64,000 nucleotides of DNA from Solirubrum puertoriconensis (GTDB taxonomy: Bacteria > Bacteroidota > Bacteroidia > Cytophagales > Hymenobacteraceae): contig NZ_LNAL01000008.1 in assembly GCF_001483135.1 (NCBI RefSeq), positions 930,001-994,000 on the forward strand, written 5' to 3'. The position numbers and the translations under genes are program-made. Numbering within the stretch: the stretch's first letter is position 1; each line of letters opens with the position of its first letter. Shown in pieces: positions 18,562 through 28,000 of the stretch. The notes under the pieces were generated by a model. It did no database searches. It was not told the DNA's origin and saw nothing but the letters and a program-made list of their open reading frames with translations.

Positions 18562-19197
18562 TTGTCGTGGTTTGAACTCTGGACGGCCGTAGCTGGCACC
18601 AACCCCACCGAGTGGGTAGCCTTTGCTACGGGCCTGGCCTGCGTGGCGCTAGCAGCAATTGGCACCATCTGGAATTTCCCGGTAGCTATTGTTAGCTGCG
18701 CGTTCTACGTGGTGGTGTTTCATCGGGCGCAGCTGTACTCCGACCGCAACCTGCAGTTCGTGTTCATTGCCATGAGCCTGTACGGCTGGTACGAATGGCT
18801 GCGCGGCGGCAAAAACCACTCGGCCTTGGTAGTTACCCGCACGCCGCAGCGCGAGTGGCCGCTGCTCGCCTTGGCCGCGGCAGCCTACACCGGCGGTTTT
18901 GGCTACTACCTGCACCAGCACACCGATGCCTCGTTTCCGTACCTCGACAGCTTTACCACCGCCATCAGCCTGGTGGCGCAGTACCTGCTTACCCGCAAGC
19001 GCCTCGAAAACTGGCTGCTCTGGATTGGCGTCGATCTGATTTACGTGCCGATGTACTGGGCCAAAAGCCTGCACGCTACCAGCGGCCTGTACGTGCTGTA
19101 CCTAGGGCTGGCTGCCTACGGCTACTGGGAGTGGCGCCGCCTGATGCGCCAAGCCTCCATTGCCGAACTACAACCCGCTAACTCTGCCGCCCGCTAA
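18562..19197 (+). CDS. pnuC: PnuC-family vitamin-nucleoside transporter
   Basis: A 211-residue membrane protein of the PnuC family, which carries nicotinamide riboside (or, in PnuT relatives, thiamine) across the inner membrane. About seven hydrophobic segments are visible, with the conserved WNFPVAIVSCAFYVVVFH, YGWYEWLRGG and LTRKRLENWLLWIGVD stretches. The start is TTG 18562: an in-frame TAG formed by a CCTAGG lies just upstream and no ATG is available. Its stop overlaps the start of the kinase-like gene by one base (TAATG), so both are translated together, favouring nicotinamide riboside as cargo. A thiamine role is possible since a TPP riboswitch lies 3 kb downstream. Confidence 0.9.
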   Translation: MSWFELWTAVAGTNPTEWVAFATGLACVALAAIGTIWNFPVAIVSCAFYVVVFHRAQLYSDRNLQFVFIAMSLYGWYEWLRGGKNHSALVVTRTPQREWPLLALAAAAYTGGFGYYLHQHTDASFPYLDSFTTAISLVAQYLLTRKRLENWLLWIGVDLIYVPMYWAKSLHATSGLYVLYLGLAAYGYWEWRRLMRQASIAELQPANSAAR

Positions 19198-19775
19198 TGC
19201 TTCGCGTCGCGCTAACCGGACCCGAATCGACGGGCAAAACTACCCTCAGCCAAAAGCTAGCCGAGCACTACCACACCGCGTGGGTGCCCGAATACGCCCG
19301 CGAGTACCTCGAAACACGCCAGCTTGGCCTAAGCTACACCCTAGCCGACCTCGAGGACATTGCCCGGGGCCAGCTAGCTACCGAAGATGCCGCCGTGGCC
19401 GCCGCCGAGCGCTGCCGCCGCCCCGTGGTGTTTTGCGATACGGAGCTGCTCGTGATAAAAGTATGGGCCGAACACGCCTTTGGGCACTGCCCCGAGTGGA
19501 TATTGCAAGAAATTGAGCGGCGCAGCTACGACCTGATTCTACTGTTGGGCATCGATTTGCCTTGGGAGCCCGACCCCTTGCGCGAGCACCCGCACCTGCG
19601 CCAGTATTTCTACGACTTGTACCGCAGCGAGCTAACGGAGCGCCTCTCCAACTTTGCCGAAATCGGCGGCACGTTCGAGCGCCGCCTCGATCAGTCCTGC
19701 TTCCTGATTGACGAGCTGTTGCGTAGCCATGGGTACGTGCCCGCCGCGCAAGCCGCCGCCGACCCCCAATCCTAA
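19197..19775 (+). CDS. NadR-type P-loop kinase (ribosylnicotinamide kinase-like)
   Basis: A 192-residue P-loop protein matching the C-terminal kinase part of NadR. Walker A is GPESTGKT at residues 8-15, followed by the family-specific VPEYAREYL and later FCDTELLVIKVW. The LLLGIDLPWEPDPLREHP segment is typical of the NadR kinase fold. It lacks the NadR adenylyltransferase and DNA-binding parts. Coupled to pnuC by a one-base overlap, it most likely phosphorylates imported nicotinamide riboside to NMN and so traps it. Confidence 0.85.
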   Translation: MLRVALTGPESTGKTTLSQKLAEHYHTAWVPEYAREYLETRQLGLSYTLADLEDIARGQLATEDAAVAAAERCRRPVVFCDTELLVIKVWAEHAFGHCPEWILQEIERRSYDLILLLGIDLPWEPDPLREHPHLRQYFYDLYRSELTERLSNFAEIGGTFERRLDQSCFLIDELLRSHGYVPAAQAAADPQS

Positions 19776-19785
19776 CCTGCCCGCT

Positions 19786-20667
19786 ATGAAAGCCTACTTC
19801 CTCGAAAACAGCCGTTGCCGCGTACAAATCAACGAACACGGCGCCGAACTCAGCAGCTTTGTGCGCCACGACCTAGGCGGGTTGGAGTACGTGTGGCAGG
19901 CCGATGCCGCCGTGTGGGCCCGCCATGCGCCGGTGCTGTTTCCGATAGTGGGCCGCCTGCCCGAGGACACTTACTACCACCTAGGGCAAACCTACAAGTT
20001 GCCGCAGCACGGCTTTGCCCGCGACCGGGCCTTTGCGCTAGTGGAGCAGTCGAGCACGGCCCTGCGCCTGCGCCTCACCGACGACGAGCAGAGCCGGCAA
20101 CAATACCCCTTTGCGTTCGAGCTAACCATTGGCTTCCGCCTGCACGAAACTACCCTGCGCGTAAGCTGGGAGGTGCGCAACCCCGCCGCCAGCGAGGAGC
20201 TGCTGTTCAGCATCGGTGCGCACCCGGCGTTTCGGTGCCCGCTGTTGCCCGACGAGGCGTTCGAGGATTACGTTTTCCGCTTCGATCATGCGGTACAACT
20301 CGAGCGGCATTTGCTGCAAGGCGGCCTGCTGGATGGCCAAACCGAAACCGTGCTCGACAACGCCAACGAGCTACCGCTCACTTACGAGCTGTTCAGCCAA
20401 GATGCGCTGGTGCTCAAGCACTACGATTTTACGCGCATAGCCCTGGCGAGCCGCCGCTCGGAGCGGGCCGTGCAGATGCAGTTCGACGGCTTTCCGTACC
20501 TAGGGCTTTGGACGAAAGGCCCCGGCGCGCCGTTTGTGTGCATCGAGCCGTGGCACGGCATTGCCAGCTCGGTAGGCGGGCCCGTTGAGCTGCGCGATAA
20601 AGAAGGCATTCTGACGCTGGCGCCGGGCGCCGTGTTCAAGGCCAGCTACACCATTGAGGTGCAGTAG
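19786..20667 (+). CDS. Aldose 1-epimerase family protein
   Basis: A 293-residue galactose mutarotase-like beta-sandwich protein, subgroup of LacX-like aldose epimerases. Conserved elements are PIVGRLP, LPQHGFARDRAF with catalytic-type His75, SIGAHPAFRCP near residue 148 and CIEPWHG near the end with the likely catalytic Glu. It probably interconverts sugar anomers; the sugar is unknown. ATG 19786 (MKAYFLENS) is preferred to the frame start at 19708 inside the kinase gene. It is the third gene of the pnuC operon by spacing (10 bases), although its function has no clear link to NAD. Confidence 0.88.
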   Translation: MKAYFLENSRCRVQINEHGAELSSFVRHDLGGLEYVWQADAAVWARHAPVLFPIVGRLPEDTYYHLGQTYKLPQHGFARDRAFALVEQSSTALRLRLTDDEQSRQQYPFAFELTIGFRLHETTLRVSWEVRNPAASEELLFSIGAHPAFRCPLLPDEAFEDYVFRFDHAVQLERHLLQGGLLDGQTETVLDNANELPLTYELFSQDALVLKHYDFTRIALASRRSERAVQMQFDGFPYLGLWTKGPGAPFVCIEPWHGIASSVGGPVELRDKEGILTLAPGAVFKASYTIEVQ

Positions 20668-21094
20668 CATACAGGCCGAAATTCGCCGGATTAGCGCGGC
20701 CGATACCTACCCGCTGCGCCACCAAGTGCTTTGGCCCGATAAGCCGCTGGAGTACGTGCACGTACCCCACGATGCCGAAGGCTACCATTTCGGGGCTTAC
20801 CGCCACGGCGAGCTGGTAAGCGTGGTATCATTATTTGTGCAGGGCCGCGAGGCGCGCTTCCGCAAGTTCGCTACCCGCCCCGATCAGCAGGGGCAGGGCA
20901 TAGGCTCGGCGTTGCTGCGGCACCTAATGGCCGAGGCAGCGCGCCTGGGTGCTGAGGAGCTGTGGTGCGATGCCCGGCAAGAGGCAGCCGGTTTCTACCA
21001 GAAGTTTGGGTTTGCTACCGAGGGCAGCACGTTCTACAAGGGCACCATCCCGTACGTGCGCATGCGCTGCGCTTTGCCGCAGCCCACGGCCTAG
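20654..21094 (+). CDS. GNAT N-acetyltransferase
   Basis: A 146-residue GNAT acetyltransferase. The acetyl-CoA binding motif is RPDQQGQGIGSALLRHLM and the late strand is GFYQKFGFATEGSTF. The sequence HQVLWPDKP near the N-terminus is seen in the YitI/ElaA-like subgroup. The start appears to be TTG 20654, overlapping the epimerase gene by 14 bases, since no ATG occurs before the conserved sequence. The stop codon TAG is inside a CCTAGG (21090-21095). The substrate is unknown. Confidence 0.82.
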   Translation: MRCSSIQAEIRRISAADTYPLRHQVLWPDKPLEYVHVPHDAEGYHFGAYRHGELVSVVSLFVQGREARFRKFATRPDQQGQGIGSALLRHLMAEAARLGAEELWCDARQEAAGFYQKFGFATEGSTFYKGTIPYVRMRCALPQPTA

Positions 21095-21099
21095 GTGCG

Positions 21100-21345
21100 C
21101 TAGAGCAGCACCGGCTTGTGGGGCCGCACGGGGCGGTTGGGGCGCCGGTTGTACTCGGGCTCCCAGTCGTTGATGGGCCGCGAAATTCCCGGCGGCAAGT
21201 CGAGGTCGGGTAGGCCATCGTCGAGCGGTTCGCCGCCGTCGTCGTCGTTGTCGGCCGAGGGCGGGCGGGTAGCTGTGCGGCGCGGCATCACCATAAAGTA
21301 GGCCAACAAGGTGAGGACCACGAGCGTGTATACGAGGCTGATCAT
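21100..21345 (-). CDS. Small single-pass membrane protein with acidic Pro-rich tail
   Basis: An 81-residue protein with one hydrophobic segment at the start (MISLVYTLVVLTLLAYFMVM), then RR and a soluble tail rich in Asp, Pro and Arg (NDDDGGEPLDDGLPDLDLPP). The positive residues after the segment suggest a cytoplasmic tail. I recognise no family. ATG 21345 is preferred to the frame start at 21408. Convergent with the GNAT gene, five bases between stops. Confidence 0.55.
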   Translation of the reverse strand: MISLVYTLVVLTLLAYFMVMPRRTATRPPSADNDDDGGEPLDDGLPDLDLPPGISRPINDWEPEYNRRPNRPVRPHKPVLL

Positions 21346-21649
21346 GGCGGTATTTGGCTGGTTGTGGGCTGGCCTTTGCAGGCCTGCTGCAGAAGAAGGT
21401 AACGGCACAAAGCCCGGCGTGGTTTTGCTCGAGCGCAGCTTTTTTCAACGGGGTTGCTTCTACAGTAATATACTTAACTGTAAGTGGTTAAGCTATGTTT
21501 TTGTGGGCTGATTGCCTGTTTGCTAAGGGCTGCTTTAGGTGCTGGCGTCGGTACGTTACGGGGCAAGCCAAGCCGCTTAAAATGGCCTTTTGGCACCCCG
21601 GTACCTAGCAAACTCGTGCATTCAGCAAGGGGCTTTTGCGCCCAACTGA

Positions 21650-21680
21650 TTGCGTGCTGCCAAGAAGCGTTTTACTTTTG
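21650..21680 (+). promoter_or_regulatory. Promoter of the TPP riboswitch transcript
   Basis: TTG (21650-21652) and TACTTTTG (21673-21680) are separated by 20 bases. The predicted start near 21687 falls just before the riboswitch begins. The upstream stretch 21346-21649 contains no gene that I can support. Confidence 0.55.
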
Positions 21681-21690
21681 CCACGCGTTT

Positions 21691-21770
21691 AGGGGTGCTA
21701 GGCTTTCAGACCTAGCTGAGATGATACCCATTGAACCTGATCCGGCTAGTACCGGCGAAGGGAACAAACG
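21691..21770 (+). ncRNA. TPP riboswitch (THI box)
   Basis: The conserved THI-element parts occur in order: GGGGTGCT (21692-21699), CTGAGATGATACCC (21716-21729), TTGAACCTGATC (21731-21742) and GGCGAAGGGAA (21754-21764). They form the thiamine pyrophosphate aptamer. No terminator hairpin follows before the TonB gene, so control may be at translation. High TPP should lower expression of the receptor downstream. Confidence 0.95.
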
Positions 21771-21842
21771 GTCCGCGAACGGTAACACCATGGCTCCGAC
21801 CCCTGGGGCTTGGTCTCGTTCCACTTTTTCCTACCACTTACC

Positions 21843-24335
21843 TTGTTTAAGTCTCGGATTTTGCCGGGGGCAGCGCTGCTAGCGTGGCTGCCCGTTGGCA
21901 TGGCATGGGCGCAGGCGCCCGTGTCGGGTACCCTCACCGATGCCCGCAGCGGGCAGCCGTTGCCCGGTGCCACCATCGCCCTCGATGGCACCGCCGTAGG
22001 CACTACTGATGCCAATGGCAACTTCAGCCTGCCGGCCGTAGCCGCTGGCGCACACGAACTGCGCTTCACGTTTGTGGGCTACCAGCCGCTGGTGCGCCGC
22101 CTTGCCGGCCAGCCCACGGCGCAGCAACTCAGCGCCGCCTTGCAACCCGCCGATGTGCTTACCGGCGAGGCCGTAGTGACGGCCACCCGCGCCAACGAGC
22201 GCACCGCTACGGCCTACACCAACGTAAGCCGCGAGGAGCTGCAGCAGCGCAACTTTGGGCAGGATTTGCCTTACCTGCTCGACCAAACCCCCTCGGTAGT
22301 GGTTACCTCCGACGCCGGCGCGGGCGTGGGCTACACCGATATTCGTATTCGGGGCACCAGCAACACGGGCATCAACATGACCATCAACGGCGTGCCGCTG
22401 AACGACCCGGAGTCGCACGGCTCGTTCCTGGTAAATCTGCCCGATCTGGCTTCATCCATCAGTTCGCTGCAGGTGCAGCGCGGGGTGGGCACCAGCCAAA
22501 ACGGTAGCGCTGCATTTGGGGCCAGCATCAACATCAGCACCCTCGACAACCGCCGCGAAGCCTACGCCGAAACGCAGAACTCGTATGGCTCCTTCAACAC
22601 CTGGAAAAACAACGTGCAGTTTGGCACAGGGCTGATTGCGGGCAAGTTCACCTTCGACGGGCGCCTTTCGCGCATCGCCACCGATGGCTACATGAACCGC
22701 GCCTCTTCGGACCTGAAGTCGTACTACTTCGCGGGCGGTTATCAGCAGAAAAATACCCTGCTGAAGTTCATCACCTTTTCGGGCCGCGAGAAAACCTACC
22801 AAGCCTGGAACGGCGTGCCCGAACCCGCCATTACTGGCGACCGGGCCTTGCTGCAAACCTACGTTGATAACGGTGAGCTGTCGGAAGCTGATGCGGCGCG
22901 CGTGTTGCAAGAAGGCCGCCGCTACAGCTACTACACCTACGACAACCAAACCGACAACTACCAGCAGAACCACTACCAGTTGCACCTCTCGCAGGGCTTT
23001 GGGCCGAACTGGAACCTAGGGGCCGCCCTGCACCTTACGCGCGGCTTTGGCTACTACGAAAGCTACCGCGCCAACCGGCGCCTCTCGGCCTACAACCTGC
23101 CCAACGTGGTGCTCGGCGATACCACCATCCGGCGGACCAATCTGATTGACCAGAAGTGGCTCGACAATTACTTCTACGGCGGCACTTTCGCGCTTAACTA
23201 CCAGCCCGCCAACAACGACCGCCTGCAGGCCACGGTGGGCGGCGGCTGGAACCACTTCGACAACGACCACTACGGCGAGGTAATTTGGGCGCAGTTTGCC
23301 TCCACGGGCAACATGCGCCACCGCTACTACTTCAACACGGCCGATAAAACCGACTACAACACCTACGCCCGCGCTACCTGGCAGGTGCTGCCGCGCCTAG
23401 GTGTGTACGGCGATGTGCAAGTGCGCCACATCGATTACCGAATCAAGGGCGTGGAGGACGACCAAAACGACGTGACCACCAGCGCCAGCTACACCTTCTT
23501 CAACCCCAAGGCCGGTGCTACCTTCGCGCTGGGCGAAGGCCAGCAGCTGTATGCCAGCTACGCCGTTGGCCAGCGCGAGCCCGTGCGCTCCGACTTTACC
23601 GACCGCCCCGCCGGCGACACCAGCGCCAAGCCCGAGCGCCTCAACGATTTTGAGGGTGGCTACCGCTTGTCGTTGCCGAATACTGATTGGCTGGGCCGCA
23701 ACACGGCCGTGCGTTTCGAGGCCAACTACTTTTTCATGAACTACCGCAACCAGCTGGTGGCTACTGGCCAGCTGAACGATGTAGGAACGCCCCTGCGCAC
23801 CAACGTGGCCAGCAGCTACCGCACTGGCGTGGAGCTAACAGGCTTTGCTTCGGCCAACAACAAAGTAAGCCTGAGCAGCACCCTTACCCTGAGCCGCAAC
23901 CGCATTCGCAACTTCCAAGAGGTCAGCTACGATGCTGATTTTAATCGGGTAGTAGGGGAGCGGCGCACCTCCACCATTTCGTACTCGCCGGCGGCCGTTT
24001 CGGCCCATACGCTGGAGGGACAACCACTGCCGGGCTTGCGTGTGGCGCTGCTCTATAAAACCGTGAGCCGCCAATACCTCGACAACTCTGAGAACCGCCG
24101 CCGCAGCCTTGACCCATACCAAGTGATGGATTTGCGGGTGCGCTACACCATTCGCCCCGCATTCGTGAAGGAAATCGAGTTAGGCTTATTAGTAAGCAAC
24201 CTGCTCAATCACCGTTACGAAGCCAACGGCTACACTTACAGCTACGTGGGGGCCAGCGGCCGCCCCGAAACCTTTAACTGGTACTACCCGCAAGCCACGC
24301 GCAACTTCCTGGCTTCGGTGGGCGTGAAGTTCTAA
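21843..24335 (+). CDS. TonB-dependent receptor, probable thiamine-class transporter
   Basis: An 830-residue outer-membrane receptor. A signal peptide (MFKSRILPGAALLAWLPVGMAWA) is cleaved before QAPVSGTL. A carboxypeptidase-regulatory-like beta domain lies at about 25-105, then the plug with YTDIRIRGTSNTGINM and VQRGVGTSQNGSAAFG, then a long barrel ending in FLASVGVKF. The TPP riboswitch in its leader points to thiamine or a precursor as ligand, as for OMR1 receptors in this phylum. No ATG fits; TTG 21843 gives the best signal peptide, with TTG 21810 as the alternative. An ATG at 21790 is in another frame and stops at 21882. Confidence 0.92.
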   Translation: MFKSRILPGAALLAWLPVGMAWAQAPVSGTLTDARSGQPLPGATIALDGTAVGTTDANGNFSLPAVAAGAHELRFTFVGYQPLVRRLAGQPTAQQLSAALQPADVLTGEAVVTATRANERTATAYTNVSREELQQRNFGQDLPYLLDQTPSVVVTSDAGAGVGYTDIRIRGTSNTGINMTINGVPLNDPESHGSFLVNLPDLASSISSLQVQRGVGTSQNGSAAFGASINISTLDNRREAYAETQNSYGSFNTWKNNVQFGTGLIAGKFTFDGRLSRIATDGYMNRASSDLKSYYFAGGYQQKNTLLKFITFSGREKTYQAWNGVPEPAITGDRALLQTYVDNGELSEADAARVLQEGRRYSYYTYDNQTDNYQQNHYQLHLSQGFGPNWNLGAALHLTRGFGYYESYRANRRLSAYNLPNVVLGDTTIRRTNLIDQKWLDNYFYGGTFALNYQPANNDRLQATVGGGWNHFDNDHYGEVIWAQFASTGNMRHRYYFNTADKTDYNTYARATWQVLPRLGVYGDVQVRHIDYRIKGVEDDQNDVTTSASYTFFNPKAGATFALGEGQQLYASYAVGQREPVRSDFTDRPAGDTSAKPERLNDFEGGYRLSLPNTDWLGRNTAVRFEANYFFMNYRNQLVATGQLNDVGTPLRTNVASSYRTGVELTGFASANNKVSLSSTLTLSRNRIRNFQEVSYDADFNRVVGERRTSTISYSPAAVSAHTLEGQPLPGLRVALLYKTVSRQYLDNSENRRRSLDPYQVMDLRVRYTIRPAFVKEIELGLLVSNLLNHRYEANGYTYSYVGASGRPETFNWYYPQATRNFLASVGVKF

Positions 24336-24366
24336 CCAAGTCTTTCTGAGCTATTGAAATCCTTAA

Positions 24367-24399
24367 CCCGGCGCCGCCAACAGCGGCGCCGGGTTTTTT
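24367..24399 (+). terminator. Terminator of the TonB receptor gene
   Basis: Perfect 11-base GC-rich arms (24367-24377 and 24383-24393) followed by TTTTTT. Confidence 0.9.
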
Positions 24400-24484
24400 G
24401 CGCCGTTCCGGAACGGTAAGCCCGATAAGTCCTGTTTGGCCCTGCTGAATGGAATGCGGCCTTTCTCAACGCATAGGGATTAAC

Positions 24485-24492
24485 TATATTTG
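24485..24492 (+). promoter_or_regulatory. -7 box TATATTTG before the 24511 gene
   Basis: TATATTTG is an exact TAnnTTTG match, 18 bases before the GTG start. No clear -33 TTG is present. Confidence 0.45.
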
Positions 24493-24510
24493 TAGCTCCC
24501 ACTTTCTATT

Positions 24511-24876
24511 GTGCTGTTTTTCACCGCCATATTGCCTCGCCTTCGCTTTAGCCTGCTAGCGGCCACTTTGCTGCTGATTGTAGGGCTAAACAACCAGGCT
24601 GTGGCCACCTTCCGGGTGCCGGTAAAAGCCGCGACTACGCGGGTTGCTGGTGCGCCCAAAGGCACGGTGGTGAAGCAAAAAGTAACGCTGGAAGCTACCG
24701 CGCAGCTTGGCCCCTGGCTGCTGCCCGTGGCCGAAGCCTGGGAGCCCTCTGTTCCTGCACAGTACCCCCGAATTGCCAGCCATCGGGACGCTGCCCCCGC
24801 TGTACGGCCCTCCGCCGTACCCGATTGGTTTCGCACACGCTTGCTGGTAGCAGCGTTGTCGCCGCACGCGCCCTAG
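24511..24876 (+). CDS. Small hypothetical exported protein
   Basis: A 121-residue protein with an N-terminal hydrophobic segment (RFSLLAATLLLIVGL) that could be a signal peptide ending near QAVA. The rest is Ala/Pro-rich with no recognised domain. It starts at GTG 24511, has its own TATATTTG box, and its TAG stop lies within CCTAGG (24872-24877). It could be a minor secreted or membrane-attached protein; a chance frame is possible. The 190 bases to secDF hold another CCTAGG and nothing else recognised. Confidence 0.5.
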   Translation: MLFFTAILPRLRFSLLAATLLLIVGLNNQAVATFRVPVKAATTRVAGAPKGTVVKQKVTLEATAQLGPWLLPVAEAWEPSVPAQYPRIASHRDAAPAVRPSAVPDWFRTRLLVAALSPHAP

Positions 24877-25066
24877 GTAGCGGGCGTGCTGGCTAAGGCT
24901 GGCAGCTACGGCTGCCACTTTTAGTCGAGCCCATCGGAAGCAAGCCCGCCCGTAGGCTTGCGCAAAACCACACGGCGGCCCCAGGTCCGCGACCCTACCT
25001 CACTGGCCCGCACCTAGGGCTGTGCTACGGTAGCCCCTCAACAGCAATTCATTTTTTCCTTTTTCA

Positions 25067-28000
25067 ATGCGTAATAAAGGTTTAGTCATTACGCTGACGC
25101 TTATCGTGTCGGCGTTGTGCGTCTACTTCCTCTACTTCACGTTCGTGTCGAGGCGCGTGCAGGACGATGCCGTCCGCTACGCCTCGCGCAACGGTGTGGT
25201 CGATCAGGCCAAGCGCCAGCGCTACCTCGACTCGGTGTGGCGCGCCCCGGTTACCAACGTACTTGGTGCCGAATACACTTACCGCGACGTGCGCGCTTCG
25301 GAACTGGGCCTTGGCCTCGACCTGAAAGGCGGTATGCACGTAACCCTGGAAGTATCGCCGGTGGAGATTGTGCGTGCCATGTCGGGCAACTCCAAAGACC
25401 CGAAGTTTAACGAAGCCCTGCGCCGCGCCCAGGAATTGCAGCGGCAAAACCCGAGCACCTCGTTCACGGCCCTGTTTGCGCAGTCGTTTCGCCAGGTTGC
25501 TCCCGGCGACCGTCTGGCCCGCATCTTCGCCAACACTACCAACCGTAGCCGCGGCATCGATGCCAGCTCGACGGATGAGAAAGTGCTGCGCGAAATCAAC
25601 ACCGAAGTGGAAGAAGCCATCGAGCGCGCCTTCCGCATCCTGCGTACCCGCGTCGATAAGTTCGGTGTAAACCAGCCCAACATTCAGCGCGTAAAGGGCA
25701 CCGGCCGCATCCAGATTGAGCTGCCCGGTGTGGATAACCCCGACCGCGTACGCAAACTGCTCCAGGGCCAGGCTAAGCTCGAGTTCTGGGAGGTATGGCG
25801 CCAAGATGAGTTCTTCCCGTACCTGCAGCAGCTCGACGAAGTGCTGAAGGCCAAAGAAGCCCTAGGTGGCAAAGCTGCCACTACGGCTGCTGCCACCCCG
25901 GCCGCCAACGACACGGCTGCTACGGCTGCCGCTGCTACCCCCGCCGACACTACCTCGCTGGCTAGCCAGCTGGCCAAGAAAAAGCCTGCCGGCGCTACTG
26001 CCGACTCGGCCCAGAGCGCACAGCAAGCCGGTTCGGGCTTGGCTAAGCTCTTCACGATGCCTGGTGCCCTGGGCGCCAACATCCGCGATACGGCCCGCGT
26101 GAATGCCGTACTCCGCTCGCCCGAAGTACGCGCCGTAATGCCCGCCAACCTCACGTTCCTGTGGGACGTGAAGCCCACCGTTATCGAGGGCCAGGAATAC
26201 CTGCAGCTGAATGCCATCCGCAAATCGGCTGAAGGCACCGCGCCCCTAGGAGGCGAAGTAGTATCGGATGCCCGCCAAGACTACGACCAAGGTGGCCGCC
26301 CCGAGGTATCGATGCAGATGAACCCCACGGGTGCCCGCAAATGGGAGAAGCTGACCGGTGCGAACATTGGCCGCCAGGTGGCCATCGTGCTCGACGATTA
26401 CGTGTACTCGGCGCCGGTGGTGCAGTCGGAAATTGCCGGCGGCAACTCGAGCATCTCGGGAAACTTCACCATCGAAGAAGCCCAAGACTTGGCCAACGTA
26501 CTGAAGGCTGGTAAGCTGCCCGCCCCTACGCGCATCGTAGAAGAAGCCGTAGTAGGTCCGTCGCTTGGTCAAGAAGCCATTAACCAAGGCTTGTACTCGT
26601 CGCTGGCTGGCCTGTTGGTAATCATGATCTTCATGGCCGTGTACTATGGCCGTGCTGGTTTGGTAGCCGACGCTGCCCTGCTCTTCAACATGTTCCTGAT
26701 TCTGGGTGTATTGGCCCAGTTCAGCACAGCCCTTACGCTGCCGGGTATTGCCGGTATGGTGCTCGTAATCGGTACTTCGGTTGACGCCAACGTACTGATC
26801 TTCGAACGCATCCGCGAAGAACTCAGCCACGGCCTGCAGGTGAAAGACGCCATCAACAAAGGCTACGCACGCGCTTTCTCGGCCATCTTCGACTCCAACG
26901 TTACAACGTTGATCGTAGCCATTATCCTGGGCTTCTTCGGTACGGGCCCGGTGCAGAACTTTGCCGTAACGCTGGGTATTGGTGTATTCACCTCGTTCCT
27001 GTCGGCCGTATTCGTGTCGCGCCTCATCATCGAGTGGCTCACGAAGGGCAAAGAGACCTCGGCCATTACCTTCTCCACGTTCCTGTCGCGCAAGCTGTTC
27101 CAAGGCGTGAATTTCGACATCGTGGGCAAGCGCAAGATTGCCTATATAGCCTCAACGCTTTACATCGTTATCGGCTTTGTGCTGATGGCTGTGCAAGGCG
27201 GCCCCAACCTAGGGGTTGACTTCCGCGGTGGTCGTGCTTACATCGTCAATTTTTCGAAGGTTGTGCCTGCCGACGAGGTGCGTTCTGCCTTGCTCGATGA
27301 TTTCCAGAATGCAGGTACCGAAGTAAAGACGTACGGCGCGTCAAACCGTCTGCGCATTACCACAGGTTACCTCGCCGAGGATGAGTCGGTTGAGGGTGAT
27401 GCCAAGGTGAAAGCAGCGCTTTTGCAAGGGTTGAAGCCTTACAACATCACGGCCGACAATATTCCTAGCGAATCGAAAGTGGGCGCAACCATCGCCGACG
27501 ATATCAAGAAAACCTCGATCCTGAGCCTTGGTCTCACGCTGCTGGCCATTTTCGTGTACGTACTGTTCCGCTTTGAGAAGTGGCAGTACTCGATGGCGGC
27601 GGTAGTGGCCCTGTTCCACGATGCGCTGTTCATCATTGCTACTTACCCCATTGTTCGTGCCCTAGGTGTGAACTACGAAATGGACCAGGTATTCGTGGCG
27701 GCAGTGCTTTCGGTGCTGGGTTACTCAATGAACGATACCGTAGTTATCTACGACCGTATCCGCGAGTACCTGCACGAGAACCCCAAGCTGACGTTTGCCC
27801 AAGTGGTAAACCCAGCTCTGAACAGCACCTTCTCGCGTACGATGATTACGGCAACCACCGTACTGCTGGTGGTAGTGGTGCTGTACATCTTCGGTGGCGA
27901 AACGCTGCGTTCGTTCTCGTTTGCCATGATTGTGGGTATGGTTATCGGTACGTACTCGTCGCTGTTCATCGCAGCGCCGCTGATTCTCGATACCTATGGC

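Noticed and set aside
21484-21882. Plus-frame containing the ATG at 21790 after the riboswitch
   Set aside because: It is out of frame with the TonB receptor and overlaps the riboswitch; the receptor's signal peptide requires a TTG start.
26246-27103. Minus-strand open frame of 285 codons opposite secDF
   Set aside because: Antisense shadow of conserved SecDF sequence; the composition is typical of a complement frame.
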